Source: Cercospora beticola
Taxonomy: Eukaryota; Ascomycota; Dothideomycetes; Mycosphaerellales; Mycosphaerellaceae
DNA length: 64,000 nt
Reading direction: 5' to 3'
NCBI RefSeq assembly: GCF_033473495.1
Contig: NC_088937.1
Location: forward strand, 62,001-126,000
Position 1 is the first letter of the stretch; the number at the start of each line of letters is the position of its first letter. The position numbers and the translations under genes were made by a program. Shown piece by piece: positions 47,701 through 55,690 of this stretch. Below the pieces are notes generated by a model. It was given only the letters and a program-made list of their open reading frames with translations, was not told the origin of the DNA and did not search any database.

Positions 47701-50700
47701 CGCGGGATGAGCTATGGTGAACTGAATGCACTTTCTGATCATCTTGCGAGCGATCTTTACTCTCGACGTGGCGTTCGCGCCGAACACGTCGTTCCGGTCT
47801 TTTGCGGCAAGGGCTTTGAAGCGGTCATCTTCAGGCTAGCAGTGATCAAAGCTGGAGGCGCTTTTCTGGGTTTGGATGCCGAGCTTTCGGACGAACGTCT
47901 CGCTGACATGCTACAAAATCTTGAGATCCCGACCATACTTGCCCACGCATCGACTGCAGTCCGAGCTCGGACCCTCACAAGCGGAAAAGTGATCAGCCAC
48001 GATCTCCAGTCTATCAAGGGCCTGCCACACAGATCACCCCCATCATCGCTGGTCAATCCTGATCAGCCAGCTTACTGTACTTATTCCTCAGGACACACCG
48101 GAAAGCCGAAAGCAGTCCTCGTCAGACATTCGAATATCGTCACAAGCCTGATCAGCTCCATGGATCGACTTGGAGTGACATACGAGACCAGGCTATTTCA
48201 AATGTCGGGCCTCGCTTCAGACGTCAGCATTATCGAGATCTTTCAGACACTTCTGGCCGGTGGCTGCGTCTGCTTCCCAACGTCGCAAGGAAGCGTCGAC
48301 CATATGGAGGACCAACTCACTCAGATGCGTGCCAACCTCGTCTATCTGACGCCTACTGTGGCCGAGGTCATGAGCCCTGCCAGAGCCTCTCCACTAGACA
48401 CAGTGGTTCTGAGGGGTGAACCCGCCACCGTTGAGGCTGTTCAGAAATGGCATGGTAACGTGCGCCTGCTGAACTGCTATGGCACTGCTGCCGCTACGGG
48501 CATCACTAGTTGTATCGACATATCCCTGTCCCAGATCTCGAACATTGGACTTCCATTTGCTTGTCGTTACTGGGTTGTTGATAGCAACAACCACGATCAG
48601 CTTGTTCCTATTGGCCATTCCGGAGAGCTTTTGATCCAAGGGCCGAATGTCGCACAGGAGTACCTCAAAGGTTCGATGAGGACTTCGGAGTCCTTCATTA
48701 CTGCTCCTCTCTGGACCAAGTCATTGCCGGGCTTCAGAGATACAACGACGCAGCCCTTCTACAAGACTGGAGATATTGTAATTCAAAATGTGGATGGAAC
48801 GATCGAGTACATTGACCGGAAATATCGTCAGTTCAAGCTGAGTGGATTGCCAATTGAGCTTGGCAAGATCGAGAGTCATCTTCGAAAGCATGCAGGCTCT
48901 GACTGGCATGTTGTAGCCGAGTTGATCCACCCCAAGCGGCAATCTGAGGATCCATTTCTGGCCGCCTTCATGGCTCGTGCTGGCAGAGTCATCACAGACC
49001 CTCAATCCTCAACTCGTGATCAAGCACTACCTCCATTGCCCAAGATTGCCCGCAGGTTGCACAAGACGCTCGCCATTGCTTTACCGTCATACATGGTGCC
49101 AAAAGTCTACATTCCTGTTCGAGATCTGGTACTCAATGCATCGGGCAAGACTGACCGCAAACGGCTTCGAGGTATTGCCGAAGCTATGACAGCAGACCAG
49201 GTACTTCGGTACAATGCACTCAGCTTGGCTCGAAAAAATACATCGATGTCAACCAGGGCTCTGGAGGATAACATCGAGTTGAGCGCTTATAAAATGCCAC
49301 CAAATGCTACAGAGATCAAGCTGCGACAGCTTTGGTCTAGCATCTTATCACTTCCTCCCTCTTCAATATCTTCGGACAGCGAATGGTCCAGCGTTGGTGG
49401 CGATAGCTTCAAAGCCATGAACCTAGTTTCTGCTGCAAGAGAGCATGGCCTGGCCCTCACCGTCGCTGACATCTTCCGCGCTTCGACCCTCGAACAACTC
49501 AGCCGGCTAGCGCTGTCCCACTTCACAGCGACTGTGCCAATGAAAGTCAAGGACGAGATCGCTCCATTTTCTCTGCTCACGATCTCTGCTGAGCTCGCTC
49601 GGGAGGAGGCTGCCAGACTATGCGGAGTACACACCTCTCAGGTTGAGGACGTATATCCTTGCACTCCAATGCAAAGGACACTTATGGCTTTGTCATCGCG
49701 TCAAAAAGGTGCGTTTGTATGCCGCATCAAGATTCATCTTCGTCAAGGAATTTCAGTCGGACGTCTCCAGCGCGCATGGGCCAGACTAGTGGAAGAGACC
49801 CAGATATTGCGCACCAGAATCATTGATATCCCTGGTCTGGGCATCATGCAAGTTGTAGTCGATGAGCCTGTTTACTGGTTGAAATGCGACTCCAGAAACC
49901 TGGAGCCAGGAACAGAAACGGAACTTGGATCTTTGCTCAATCATCCTGAGATTCAGGTCGACTCTTCGGACGGAGCATTGGTATGGACAGCTCACCAAGC
50001 TGTCTACGACCAATGGACTTTGCCATTACTCTTGCAGAACCTTGAACGTCATTACTTCGAAGAGCCACATCAGCCTTTGAATTCTATCCAGCACTTCGTA
50101 AGTCATGTCTCGGACGTGACGCAGCATGGAGCTGGTGTTGCGTATTGGCGTAACCAGTTCGATGGATTGGAGTCTCTGCAATGGCCGGCCCTGCCATCTC
50201 CATCTTACGAACCCTTGGTCGACTCCAGATTCGCACATGAGATTCGCAACCTTGCTGCTCCTCCACGCTTCACGTTGTCATCCGCCATTCGAGCCGCCTG
50301 GGCAACATTGATCTCGCAGTACACTGGAGCTTCTGAATCTACCTTCGGTGCTGTAGTCAACGGAAGATATGCTGACCTTCATGGCATCGATCGTGTTGCT
50401 GGACCTACATTGGCCACGGTGCCTATACGAATCACCGTGAATCCTCGATCTTCCGTTGCGGATCTCCTCACTTGTGTTCAACAGCAGGCAGTCGATATGA
50501 TAAAGTGGGAACAAACAGGACTGGTGAATATTCAACAGTGTAGTCCCGAAGCCAGACTCGCCTGCCGCTTCCAGTCACTGCTCATGATCCAGTCAGCTGA
50601 GCATCTGAGTTCGAGCGTGGCTCAAAATAGCAAATTATTCTCTGGCGTCGAGTTTGTCGACAACTCGGCGGGCGATGGCCTCGGCTCCTTCATTGGCTGT

Positions 50701-52938
50701 GCACTGGTGTTGGAATGCGAGCAACATAACGGGGACCTCAAGCTGCGTTTCAAGTTCGACTCGGGTGTTATCAGCGAGCAGTTCATGTGCAGGATTGCAC
50801 AACAATTCGAGACGATCCTGCGCAGACTTTGCAGTAATTCCGCGGCTGACTCGCGTCTCCGCATGTCTAGCGTTATGAGTCCTGGGGACAACGACTTGAG
50901 ACAGATCTGGAAGTGGAATAGCAATCTACCGAAGTCTGTTGACAAGTGCGTCCATCACATATTGAAACCAGTTTTCGCAAAGCGACCAGCCTCGACAGCA
51001 CTGCAAGCTTGGGACGGAATCCTCACGTACGGCCAGCTTGATGCATTGACAGAAAAGCTCTCGCGTCATTTGATTGAGCTGGGCGTTCGTCCGAACACAA
51101 ATGTGCCTCTGTTCTTTGAACAGTCGCTTTGGTGTCCGGTCGCAGCAGTAGCTGTCACGAAAGCAGGCGCTACATCAGTCATGGTGGATGCCACGCTGCC
51201 GAAGGACCGCATCCAAGCGATACTCAAGCAGGTAAAGCCTGGTTTGGCTCTCACCTCTTCCAAGCAGGTAGCGTTGCTTCAGGAAATGACGCCTGTACCA
51301 CTCATGATTGTTGATCATGCACACATCGACGAGATTGTTCTTGAGAGCGAAGAGGACACTTTTGAGCTTGTCAGACCGGACGATGCACTCTATGTTGCTT
51401 TCAAGAGTGGGAGCTCTGGCCCGCCGAAGGGAGTCATCGTCACCCATGCCAACTTTTGTAGTGCGCTGCATCATCAAGCAAAGACCGTTGGCCTGATCGA
51501 CACCAGTCGGAATCTTGATGTCTCCCCTTATGGCTCCGATATGGCCTGGCACAACCTCTTTCACACACTGTACGCTGGTGGCTGTCTGTGCATTCCCAAC
51601 GAAGAATGGAGAACAGACATTCCCGGAGCTGTGCTCGACCTCAATGCGAATTTCCTGTCGACAACGCCAGCGATAGCAGCTTCTCTGGATGTTGAAGCTC
51701 TTCGTAAGTTGGATGCTATCCAGATCTTTGGAGAGGAGCCCAGTGCAGAGCTGCTTGAGAGACTTCAGCACAACGTGAAGCAGTATCGTAATGCCTACAG
51801 CGCAACCGAGTGTACTTCAACTGCGCTTGGCTCCAGCAATCCACTTCATTCATCACACATTGGCGTTGCAGATGGTCTTGTGCCGTGGATCGTGGATCCT
51901 TCGAGCAAAGAGCTCGTTCCCATCGGCTGTGTGGGAGAGCTGTGGCTTGAAGGGCCGCTTGTAGCCAGAGGATACCTCACTGAAGCCGAGCAGTCCTCTG
52001 ACGCCTTTGTGGATGCTCCTAATTGGCTTCGAAACGGTACGAGTACATGTGCAGGCCGGCAAAGTAGAGTGTACCGCACTGGAGACCTTGCTCGATACGA
52101 GGATGATGGAAGTCTGAGCTTCGTTGGGCGCCGAGATCGTCAAGTAGTAATCCGGGGACAGAGACTGGATCTTGCCGAAGTGGAACGCCATGTCAAGCGA
52201 TGTTTCTCTACTGCAAATCGAGGCAGTGCCGATGTCGTGGTGGAGGCCATTCCGGGCCCGCTGAACGGCGACACCATTCTGACTACATTCGTGGCGCCGC
52301 GCCAGAATCAAGCAGAAGCCGCTGCAGATATTGTCGAACAATTGATCAGCGGGATCAGCAATCGACTGGCCGAGTCGTTGCCTACTTATATGATCCCAAC
52401 TGTGTTCAAGGCACTGGCTGAGATACCACTCACATCGAACGGGAAGGCAGATCGCAGGCGAATACGAGAGCTCACAGCATCATTGCTGAACGTTAACGGA
52501 GCCTCGAGATCGGGCGCAGTGATAGCGCCAGCAAACGACACGGAGATCACTCTTCGAGACATTTGCGCCGAAGTCCTCACGATCAGTCATAATGCAATCT
52601 CCGTTGAAGCCAGCTGGACCCAGCTCGGTGGCGATTCAGTCACAGCCATGCAGGCTGCAGCAAGGGCCAAGAAGACAGGATTAAATCTCAGAACCGAGCA
52701 CCTCATGTATGGCCATGCACTCCGTGATATTGCAAGAACGATTGATCCTGCTCATGACAATTGTGGCGAAACGGCATCCGTCGAAACCTGCTCAAGCCGG
52801 GCAGCCTCTCCGGATACAGATGATTTTGAGCTTACACCTGTCCAGCAATGGTGTCTCGAGGAACACCCCACTGGCACCAAATTTGATGTCCCGATATACC
52901 TCGAGCTAGAGTCTATGCTCGGTTCTCAGAACTTGTGA
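41725..52938 (+). CDS. Nonribosomal peptide synthetase, three modules, truncated at the C terminus
   Basis: A single intronless frame of 3737 aa. Domains in order (approximate residues): C1 20-440 (HHAVCD at 158); A1 460-960 (DTGSTGVPKG, YRTGDLARF); T1, Ser1022 in GGNSIS; an E-like domain 1060-1480 (EGHGRQ, TVGCFN; HQLSVD at 1201); C2 1510-1960 (NPALAD at 1654); A2 1970-2480 (SSGHTGKPK); T2, Ser2561 in GGDSFK; C3 2610-3060 (HQAVYD at 2757); A3 3090-3580 (SGSSGPPKG, YRTGDLARY, NGKADR); T3, Ser3638 in GGDSVT. The frame then starts one more domain (FELTPVQQW) and stops after about 35 residues. No thioesterase, reductase or terminal condensation domain is present. The enzyme should load three monomers on carrier thiols, but altered C/E motifs make full activity doubtful. 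An alternative start, Met12 at 41758, has A at -3. The product cannot be named. Confidence 0.93.
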   Translation: MFQYQTTSTEIMTGLLSLSTIDHNDLEELAEACQVSTNEIIDVYHCTPLQRILIAGTECYSDAYCYRGSWKLQPSIDAIRFLDAIARVAEQNSILRTRIADSSTHGLVQVVLRNAEPIDRSFDQFETYLKHDSSRRLGLGTPLAKWALVDRTVALTIHHAVCDSSSIKAILEDCSRIYHGQAPTTRAPFRQFAEHCENVDARAAEAFWKPRFPHMAAIFPDVATNYTPRTTSSLHHCCQLPSDSKTPANQLPYYIEAAWAHTSSIYTGQSAVAYGLVLSGRTSQLGIIGTTLGPTIATIPVQANVNPESTISELVKERAKERRQAFSHAALQFDPLQIRALNAESRRASQFTTILDINTSSLAGPVNDHVLLNAESQGVSLSALVLQISIQEGTIIVDASYDPYIICERQVRRTLHQLDHSLQLFLEGPADRKLEELATISAEDWREVFEWNETLPQPTQQCLHELFQDRAHLHANKRAIEAWDRNATYEELDMLSTELALRLIGSGVKPGDAVLIHCGRSCSAVISILAVLKAGGCCIPLEPTESRTTKEIITAQSKAKFIIALDPSKDIHGLVETTIMAHAASLDEECEVPGLPSISADQLAYVLFDTGSTGVPKGVMLEHQSIATSLLTLGAFLKWRPNIRGLQFASLRCNAFLVEMLGPLLFGGCVCIPSIEERDTKLPAYIISKQVNYAQLTPSVLRSLSPEACPTLKTIQSIGEAIDAKAAGIWSDVTFVNGWGANEASMQSSLNIISPESHYPHAIGRPSGCALWLIDPENVHKLTSIGAIGELVIEGTTVARGHLNEDAEHVESFISPPVWAPLRTAKRRFYRTGDLARFLPDGKIEYVGCKDNQVKIRGQRFQLEEVERAILSCDAVREAVVALHKVGNHKYLVAVLSLEDGSLPSEEELKELDCDASRKTLVAIRVHVKQNLPTHMLPKYWIAVEKSPLTTDPKRDRNAIKNWLESRDLTSDDLAVSHESPSVNVPYSNAERALQEVCASVLRVQTSQIDLQHSFDDMGGNSISAIQIAQRLMRRGHRITIANLLESSSLLDLVRDIGSAEQMTGVHEERLEEEEFDISPFQKLFLQHSNEVAGSSFRENLLLELPSTYSPVEVETALQRLVRHHASLRTTFVPQSDGSWKSKLAVENVLHFEHRKAGDELTPITTFDEVQKSWDIVDEPVFGAKLIDMVDDSRFLLLTAHQLSVDAVSWDIIRQQLEALLDDPGVQLPRSASFSSWTRHAHNLPTADHALEWPRADRGVWSMSDQPFLNGDRATAAFKLSHGTSELLLHAANETFKTTPAELLLAALWMSFQQSFPDRGSPALYVEGHGRQIGHTDCNLAGTVGCFNVLFPVVLESADSTFSIEHIVPAIKDAYRQAFNSAVASFAQTMLGDKPLLLGDVEILFRFRNERTQNDNSLKLYDRNTSLESHRVGGQKQVGLITVVVAVVAEEIDFRFDWNNQMAHQDHLRDLVIQLEQYLPEMATLLCNRAPRLTRAEIPLLELDAPGHIEQAIRDLGICPDDVEVVHPVSATQETVLLSQAQSTDDVYTNQALLKLTPAENHSIDMKRLEQAWKAVCQAHPMLRTIFANGISSTTAFVQIVLREAKPTIIHVKSDGNDECRELEYKLAPTDPSHRLQIRALPDSGEVNVVLEINPALADATALALISKHLAIAYNSPESLRKEDDFAKYLVWSREKEEPSREYWKTYLADLSACRLPTFASPNASVITSDTNYIDATFDDVDIMHSFCQKSGVTIADFIQVAWAMVLRRLTGSEDVAFGYMYSGRDLFDSAEEIVGPLSSLLTCRFDLGLDSKVAALLDKAKADLSNSIAHFACSLPALQVSLGQGSESLFNTALAIQHEPPYDSADEDEALLKVIPAVIDEHSDHAVTLRVCLSKQVMRARLIYQKALIPMQFASEILEVLDNAIWNLAQAANATAVRSIIGECDNLSNYELGLIQKWNARAPQVVKGTLHDRFRQVAARNPLAPAICFGDRGMSYGELNALSDHLASDLYSRRGVRAEHVVPVFCGKGFEAVIFRLAVIKAGGAFLGLDAELSDERLADMLQNLEIPTILAHASTAVRARTLTSGKVISHDLQSIKGLPHRSPPSSLVNPDQPAYCTYSSGHTGKPKAVLVRHSNIVTSLISSMDRLGVTYETRLFQMSGLASDVSIIEIFQTLLAGGCVCFPTSQGSVDHMEDQLTQMRANLVYLTPTVAEVMSPARASPLDTVVLRGEPATVEAVQKWHGNVRLLNCYGTAAATGITSCIDISLSQISNIGLPFACRYWVVDSNNHDQLVPIGHSGELLIQGPNVAQEYLKGSMRTSESFITAPLWTKSLPGFRDTTTQPFYKTGDIVIQNVDGTIEYIDRKYRQFKLSGLPIELGKIESHLRKHAGSDWHVVAELIHPKRQSEDPFLAAFMARAGRVITDPQSSTRDQALPPLPKIARRLHKTLAIALPSYMVPKVYIPVRDLVLNASGKTDRKRLRGIAEAMTADQVLRYNALSLARKNTSMSTRALEDNIELSAYKMPPNATEIKLRQLWSSILSLPPSSISSDSEWSSVGGDSFKAMNLVSAAREHGLALTVADIFRASTLEQLSRLALSHFTATVPMKVKDEIAPFSLLTISAELAREEAARLCGVHTSQVEDVYPCTPMQRTLMALSSRQKGAFVCRIKIHLRQGISVGRLQRAWARLVEETQILRTRIIDIPGLGIMQVVVDEPVYWLKCDSRNLEPGTETELGSLLNHPEIQVDSSDGALVWTAHQAVYDQWTLPLLLQNLERHYFEEPHQPLNSIQHFVSHVSDVTQHGAGVAYWRNQFDGLESLQWPALPSPSYEPLVDSRFAHEIRNLAAPPRFTLSSAIRAAWATLISQYTGASESTFGAVVNGRYADLHGIDRVAGPTLATVPIRITVNPRSSVADLLTCVQQQAVDMIKWEQTGLVNIQQCSPEARLACRFQSLLMIQSAEHLSSSVAQNSKLFSGVEFVDNSAGDGLGSFIGCALVLECEQHNGDLKLRFKFDSGVISEQFMCRIAQQFETILRRLCSNSAADSRLRMSSVMSPGDNDLRQIWKWNSNLPKSVDKCVHHILKPVFAKRPASTALQAWDGILTYGQLDALTEKLSRHLIELGVRPNTNVPLFFEQSLWCPVAAVAVTKAGATSVMVDATLPKDRIQAILKQVKPGLALTSSKQVALLQEMTPVPLMIVDHAHIDEIVLESEEDTFELVRPDDALYVAFKSGSSGPPKGVIVTHANFCSALHHQAKTVGLIDTSRNLDVSPYGSDMAWHNLFHTLYAGGCLCIPNEEWRTDIPGAVLDLNANFLSTTPAIAASLDVEALRKLDAIQIFGEEPSAELLERLQHNVKQYRNAYSATECTSTALGSSNPLHSSHIGVADGLVPWIVDPSSKELVPIGCVGELWLEGPLVARGYLTEAEQSSDAFVDAPNWLRNGTSTCAGRQSRVYRTGDLARYEDDGSLSFVGRRDRQVVIRGQRLDLAEVERHVKRCFSTANRGSADVVVEAIPGPLNGDTILTTFVAPRQNQAEAAADIVEQLISGISNRLAESLPTYMIPTVFKALAEIPLTSNGKADRRRIRELTASLLNVNGASRSGAVIAPANDTEITLRDICAEVLTISHNAISVEASWTQLGGDSVTAMQAAARAKKTGLNLRTEHLMYGHALRDIARTIDPAHDNCGETASVETCSSRAASPDTDDFELTPVQQWCLEEHPTGTKFDVPIYLELESMLGSQNL

Positions 52939-53172
52939 AAGACCACCACCTTAGTGGATGGAAAGACGGGTCTACAAAGTGACACGTCACGATGCGAGGG
53001 AATGAAGCGTCTGAGAATAAGGCTTGCTGAGCTGGAAACACCTGTAGACAAGGCAGGAGATAAATGCCATGCCGGAATAAAAACAAGCTGTAGCTGAATT
53101 CCTGTGAATGTATGCAAACAATCACGCCTGCAAGGCTATCTATAATCTACCGCATGCCCTCTTCTCTCACAG
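52939..53172. other. Short region between the convergent NRPS and SDR genes
   Basis: 234 bp. None of the three frames continues the interrupted condensation/epimerisation-type domain of the NRPS beyond a few residues, so the missing domain is not simply frameshifted here. Confidence 0.5.
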
Positions 53173-53997
53173 CTAATACGTCTGATACCCGCCACTAGCA
53201 CTAATACACTGCCCACTAACCCAACTACTCCTCGGCTCAGCCAAAAATCCCACAATCTCCGCAACCTCCTCCGGCAATCCCGCCCTCTGCTCAACAAGCG
53301 TAGCCTCCTTCTGCGGCCTCACAGTTTCCTCCGCAACCTGCTTCAACATCTCCGTCTCAATCGGTCCAGGATTGACCGCATTGACAGTCGTCCCATCTTT
53401 GCCCAGTTCTGCAGCCCAATTCCGAGTGAAACCTTCCAACGCAGCTTTCGAGGCACTGTAGACTCCCACCGCAGGATATCCAGCTCGAGCTCCTACCGAA
53501 GAGATGTTGATGATCCGACCAGGTGCTCGAAGATGTGGAAGAACAGCTTGAACCATGAGTAAAGGCGCTCGAGCATTGAGATGCATGACTTCATCGAAAT
53601 GTTCTGGCGTAATCTCGGAGATCCTTTTATCGCTAATGACAGCAGCATTATTGACCAGGATATCAATGTTCTGGCCAAAGGCCTTAACAGTTGCATCCAC
53701 AATCAGCTTGGGAGCTGAAGTTTCGCCGAGGTTGCATTGAACTTCTATGGCTTCGGTCTTGCATTCGGATTTGATGCGGGAGATGAGTTCGTCGACGCCT
53801 TGCTTGGACTTATCGGAGGTGTATGTTATGGCGACTTTTGCGCCTCGAGCTGCGAGATCGTAGGCGATGGCGTAGCCTATACCGCGTGAGCCACCTGTTA
53901 CGATGGCGCTGCGATGTGATCAGCCTAATGCAGAACGAGAATTTAGATGAGCTGCTTACACTTTGCCCTCGAGAGTACGTGGTTGAGTTGGGGCCAT
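53173..53997 (-). CDS. Short-chain dehydrogenase/reductase (SDR), 3-oxoacyl-ACP reductase-like
   Basis: Two exons on the minus strand, 53997-53960 and 53908-53173, with a 51-bp intron (GTAAGC...GCAG) splitting a Val codon; product 257 aa. The NAD(P)-binding motif is TGGSRGIG (17-24). NNAA follows at 99-102, and the catalytic set is Asn124, Ser150 (NISSVG), Tyr163 and Lys167 (YSASK). NPGPIETEM is the classical C-terminal nucleotide contact. The length and motifs are those of a classical SDR that reduces ketones or oxidises alcohols with NAD(P)H. No targeting signal is seen. It is convergent with the NRPS, so it might tailor an NRPS product, but the family is too broad to say. Confidence 0.92.
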
Positions 53998-54490
53998 TCT
54001 TGCGATGCGGTGTCTTGTCAAGACTCGTCGTTGTCTAATGTAGCATTCGAGAGGTCAAGTTTCCAGTGTTCTCTTCAATGCCACAGTAGAAAACGGGTCG
54101 ATGTGTCGTTGCCGTCCTGTAGCGCTGCACAATGATGTCAAGCGCGACCCAAATAATGATGCAGTCACTAGTCACTATCAAGGGCAGTGGCATCTTGAAG
54201 GTCTTTGGTTATACCTCTTAGAAGAGAGCATGAGAGTAGTACGTATCGACCTGTGCGCGTGATCTAGTCAACTGCAGGCCAACGCAGCTCGTTGCCAAAT
54301 TTCGGCATGTACCACCCTCTGTGTTAGCTACAGCTTGGGCTAGGTACTCCAGATCACATGCTACTGAAGTCGTGCAACATGATCGATCATTGATCATCGC
54401 AGCTAATGCATTCCCTGCCATCCCTCTCGAGGCCCTACCGCATCAAGCACTGCACCGCCCATCGTCCTCTCTCCTCCATCATTGCTCACC
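53998..54490. other. Intergenic region upstream of the SDR
   Basis: 493 bp between the SDR start and the dioxygenase stop, both on the minus strand. No gene is seen; it presumably holds the SDR promoter and the dioxygenase terminator. Confidence 0.45.
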
Positions 54491-55690
54491 TCAAACAGCC
54501 GGCGCAGCACTCCCCGCAGCCACCGCCCCAGAAGGCATCGTCCCATTCCCAGCACCACCGCCTCCACCACCAACAAACCCACTATCAGCATTCGCATGCC
54601 CTCCATCAGCCTGCAAGTAAGCCGCAATGCTATAATAATCATCCTCCTTCCAATCCGCCGAAGTATTCAACCCAATTTGCTTCCAAGCAAAAAGCCCATC
54701 TTCAATCGAATCGCCCAAATACACAAATTCAGGGAAAGGATCATAGCTCGAATCCGCTTGCAGCACAGACCACATATCCTCAGCATTGGACGTCACAGCC
54801 TGGGTGTTGCCAGAGTAGTATTCTGTCTCCTCGACTGCAGTGCGAAGGACCTCGTTCCAGAACAGCTGGCCGATGTGCGTGACGGATCCGGAGCCAACGA
54901 GCAGAGCATTATTCGGCAGAACGGAAACGTTCATGTGAGAGAGGAGGTGAGTGTGAGTTGCACGGCCGTCGTAGTGACCGGGGAAAATCGTATCGAATGT
55001 TGCGACGCCATCTTGATCAGTGCCCTGGATACCTCGAAGATACGTTGAGTTGTAGCCACCAGATGCATAGTTTCCTGAAACTGAGACGCCACTGTAAACG
55101 CCAGTTGCATTGGCATTCCAGATATCCACGTAGACATTCGGGATGGGCTTGCAAGTTTCGATGTCGTAGTATTGAACCTCGAGATGAAGAGGGATGCCAT
55201 CGGAACATTCTGATTCAACGACGTTGGATCTGATCAACTCTCCCCACACGTAGTAAGGGCCATCAGTGATTGTTGGTGCCAAGGTGGGGGATGTCACAGC
55301 GTCGAAGATGTCGGCCTCTTGAGCTGCGACGTCGTAATTGTAGATGCCGGTCTTGTTGTGATCTATGGCTTCCCACTTGGCCAGATCAGTGGCATTGCGG
55401 CGTTCAAGCTCGGTTGCACGTTTGATAGTCTTGCCGGAAGTGGTGATGCCACGCTTCTGTCGCAGCTCTCGAGCAACCTTTGCACGGCGCTCAGCATTGC
55501 GGATAGCGAAACGTCGTGCCTCAGCGGATTTAGAGCAGGAGTCAAGAGCTCGTTTTCCTTGATGTGCCCAATGTTCACGGGCCACGATCTCGCGCTCGAC
55601 TTTGTGGTGATCGTGCTTCTCGCCAGGATGTGCAAAGGCTGGCATTACACATGCAGCTGCGAGCGCAGCGAACTTGGTGAGCGGGGCCAT
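54491..55690 (-). CDS. Secreted intradiol ring-cleavage dioxygenase-like protein
   Basis: A single exon, 399 aa. The start MAPLTKFAALAAACVMPAFA is a clear signal peptide, and the mature protein would begin HPGEKHDHHK, a His-rich end. The intradiol core carries the expected non-haem Fe(III) ligands: a Tyr in GPYY (146/147), Tyr240, His246 and His248 in FPGHYDGRATHTH. Intradiol dioxygenases open catechol-type rings between the two hydroxyls; secreted fungal relatives act on lignin- or plant-derived aromatics. The C-terminal 30 residues are Gly/Ala-rich and disordered (a run of six Gly). The gene lies 493 bp upstream of the SDR on the same strand. Plant-phenolic breakdown outside the cell is the likeliest role. 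Substrate is unknown. Confidence 0.92.
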   Translation of the reverse strand: MAPLTKFAALAAACVMPAFAHPGEKHDHHKVEREIVAREHWAHQGKRALDSCSKSAEARRFAIRNAERRAKVARELRQKRGITTSGKTIKRATELERRNATDLAKWEAIDHNKTGIYNYDVAAQEADIFDAVTSPTLAPTITDGPYYVWGELIRSNVVESECSDGIPLHLEVQYYDIETCKPIPNVYVDIWNANATGVYSGVSVSGNYASGGYNSTYLRGIQGTDQDGVATFDTIFPGHYDGRATHTHLLSHMNVSVLPNNALLVGSGSVTHIGQLFWNEVLRTAVEETEYYSGNTQAVTSNAEDMWSVLQADSSYDPFPEFVYLGDSIEDGLFAWKQIGLNTSADWKEDDYYSIAAYLQADGGHANADSGFVGGGGGGAGNGTMPSGAVAAGSAAPAV

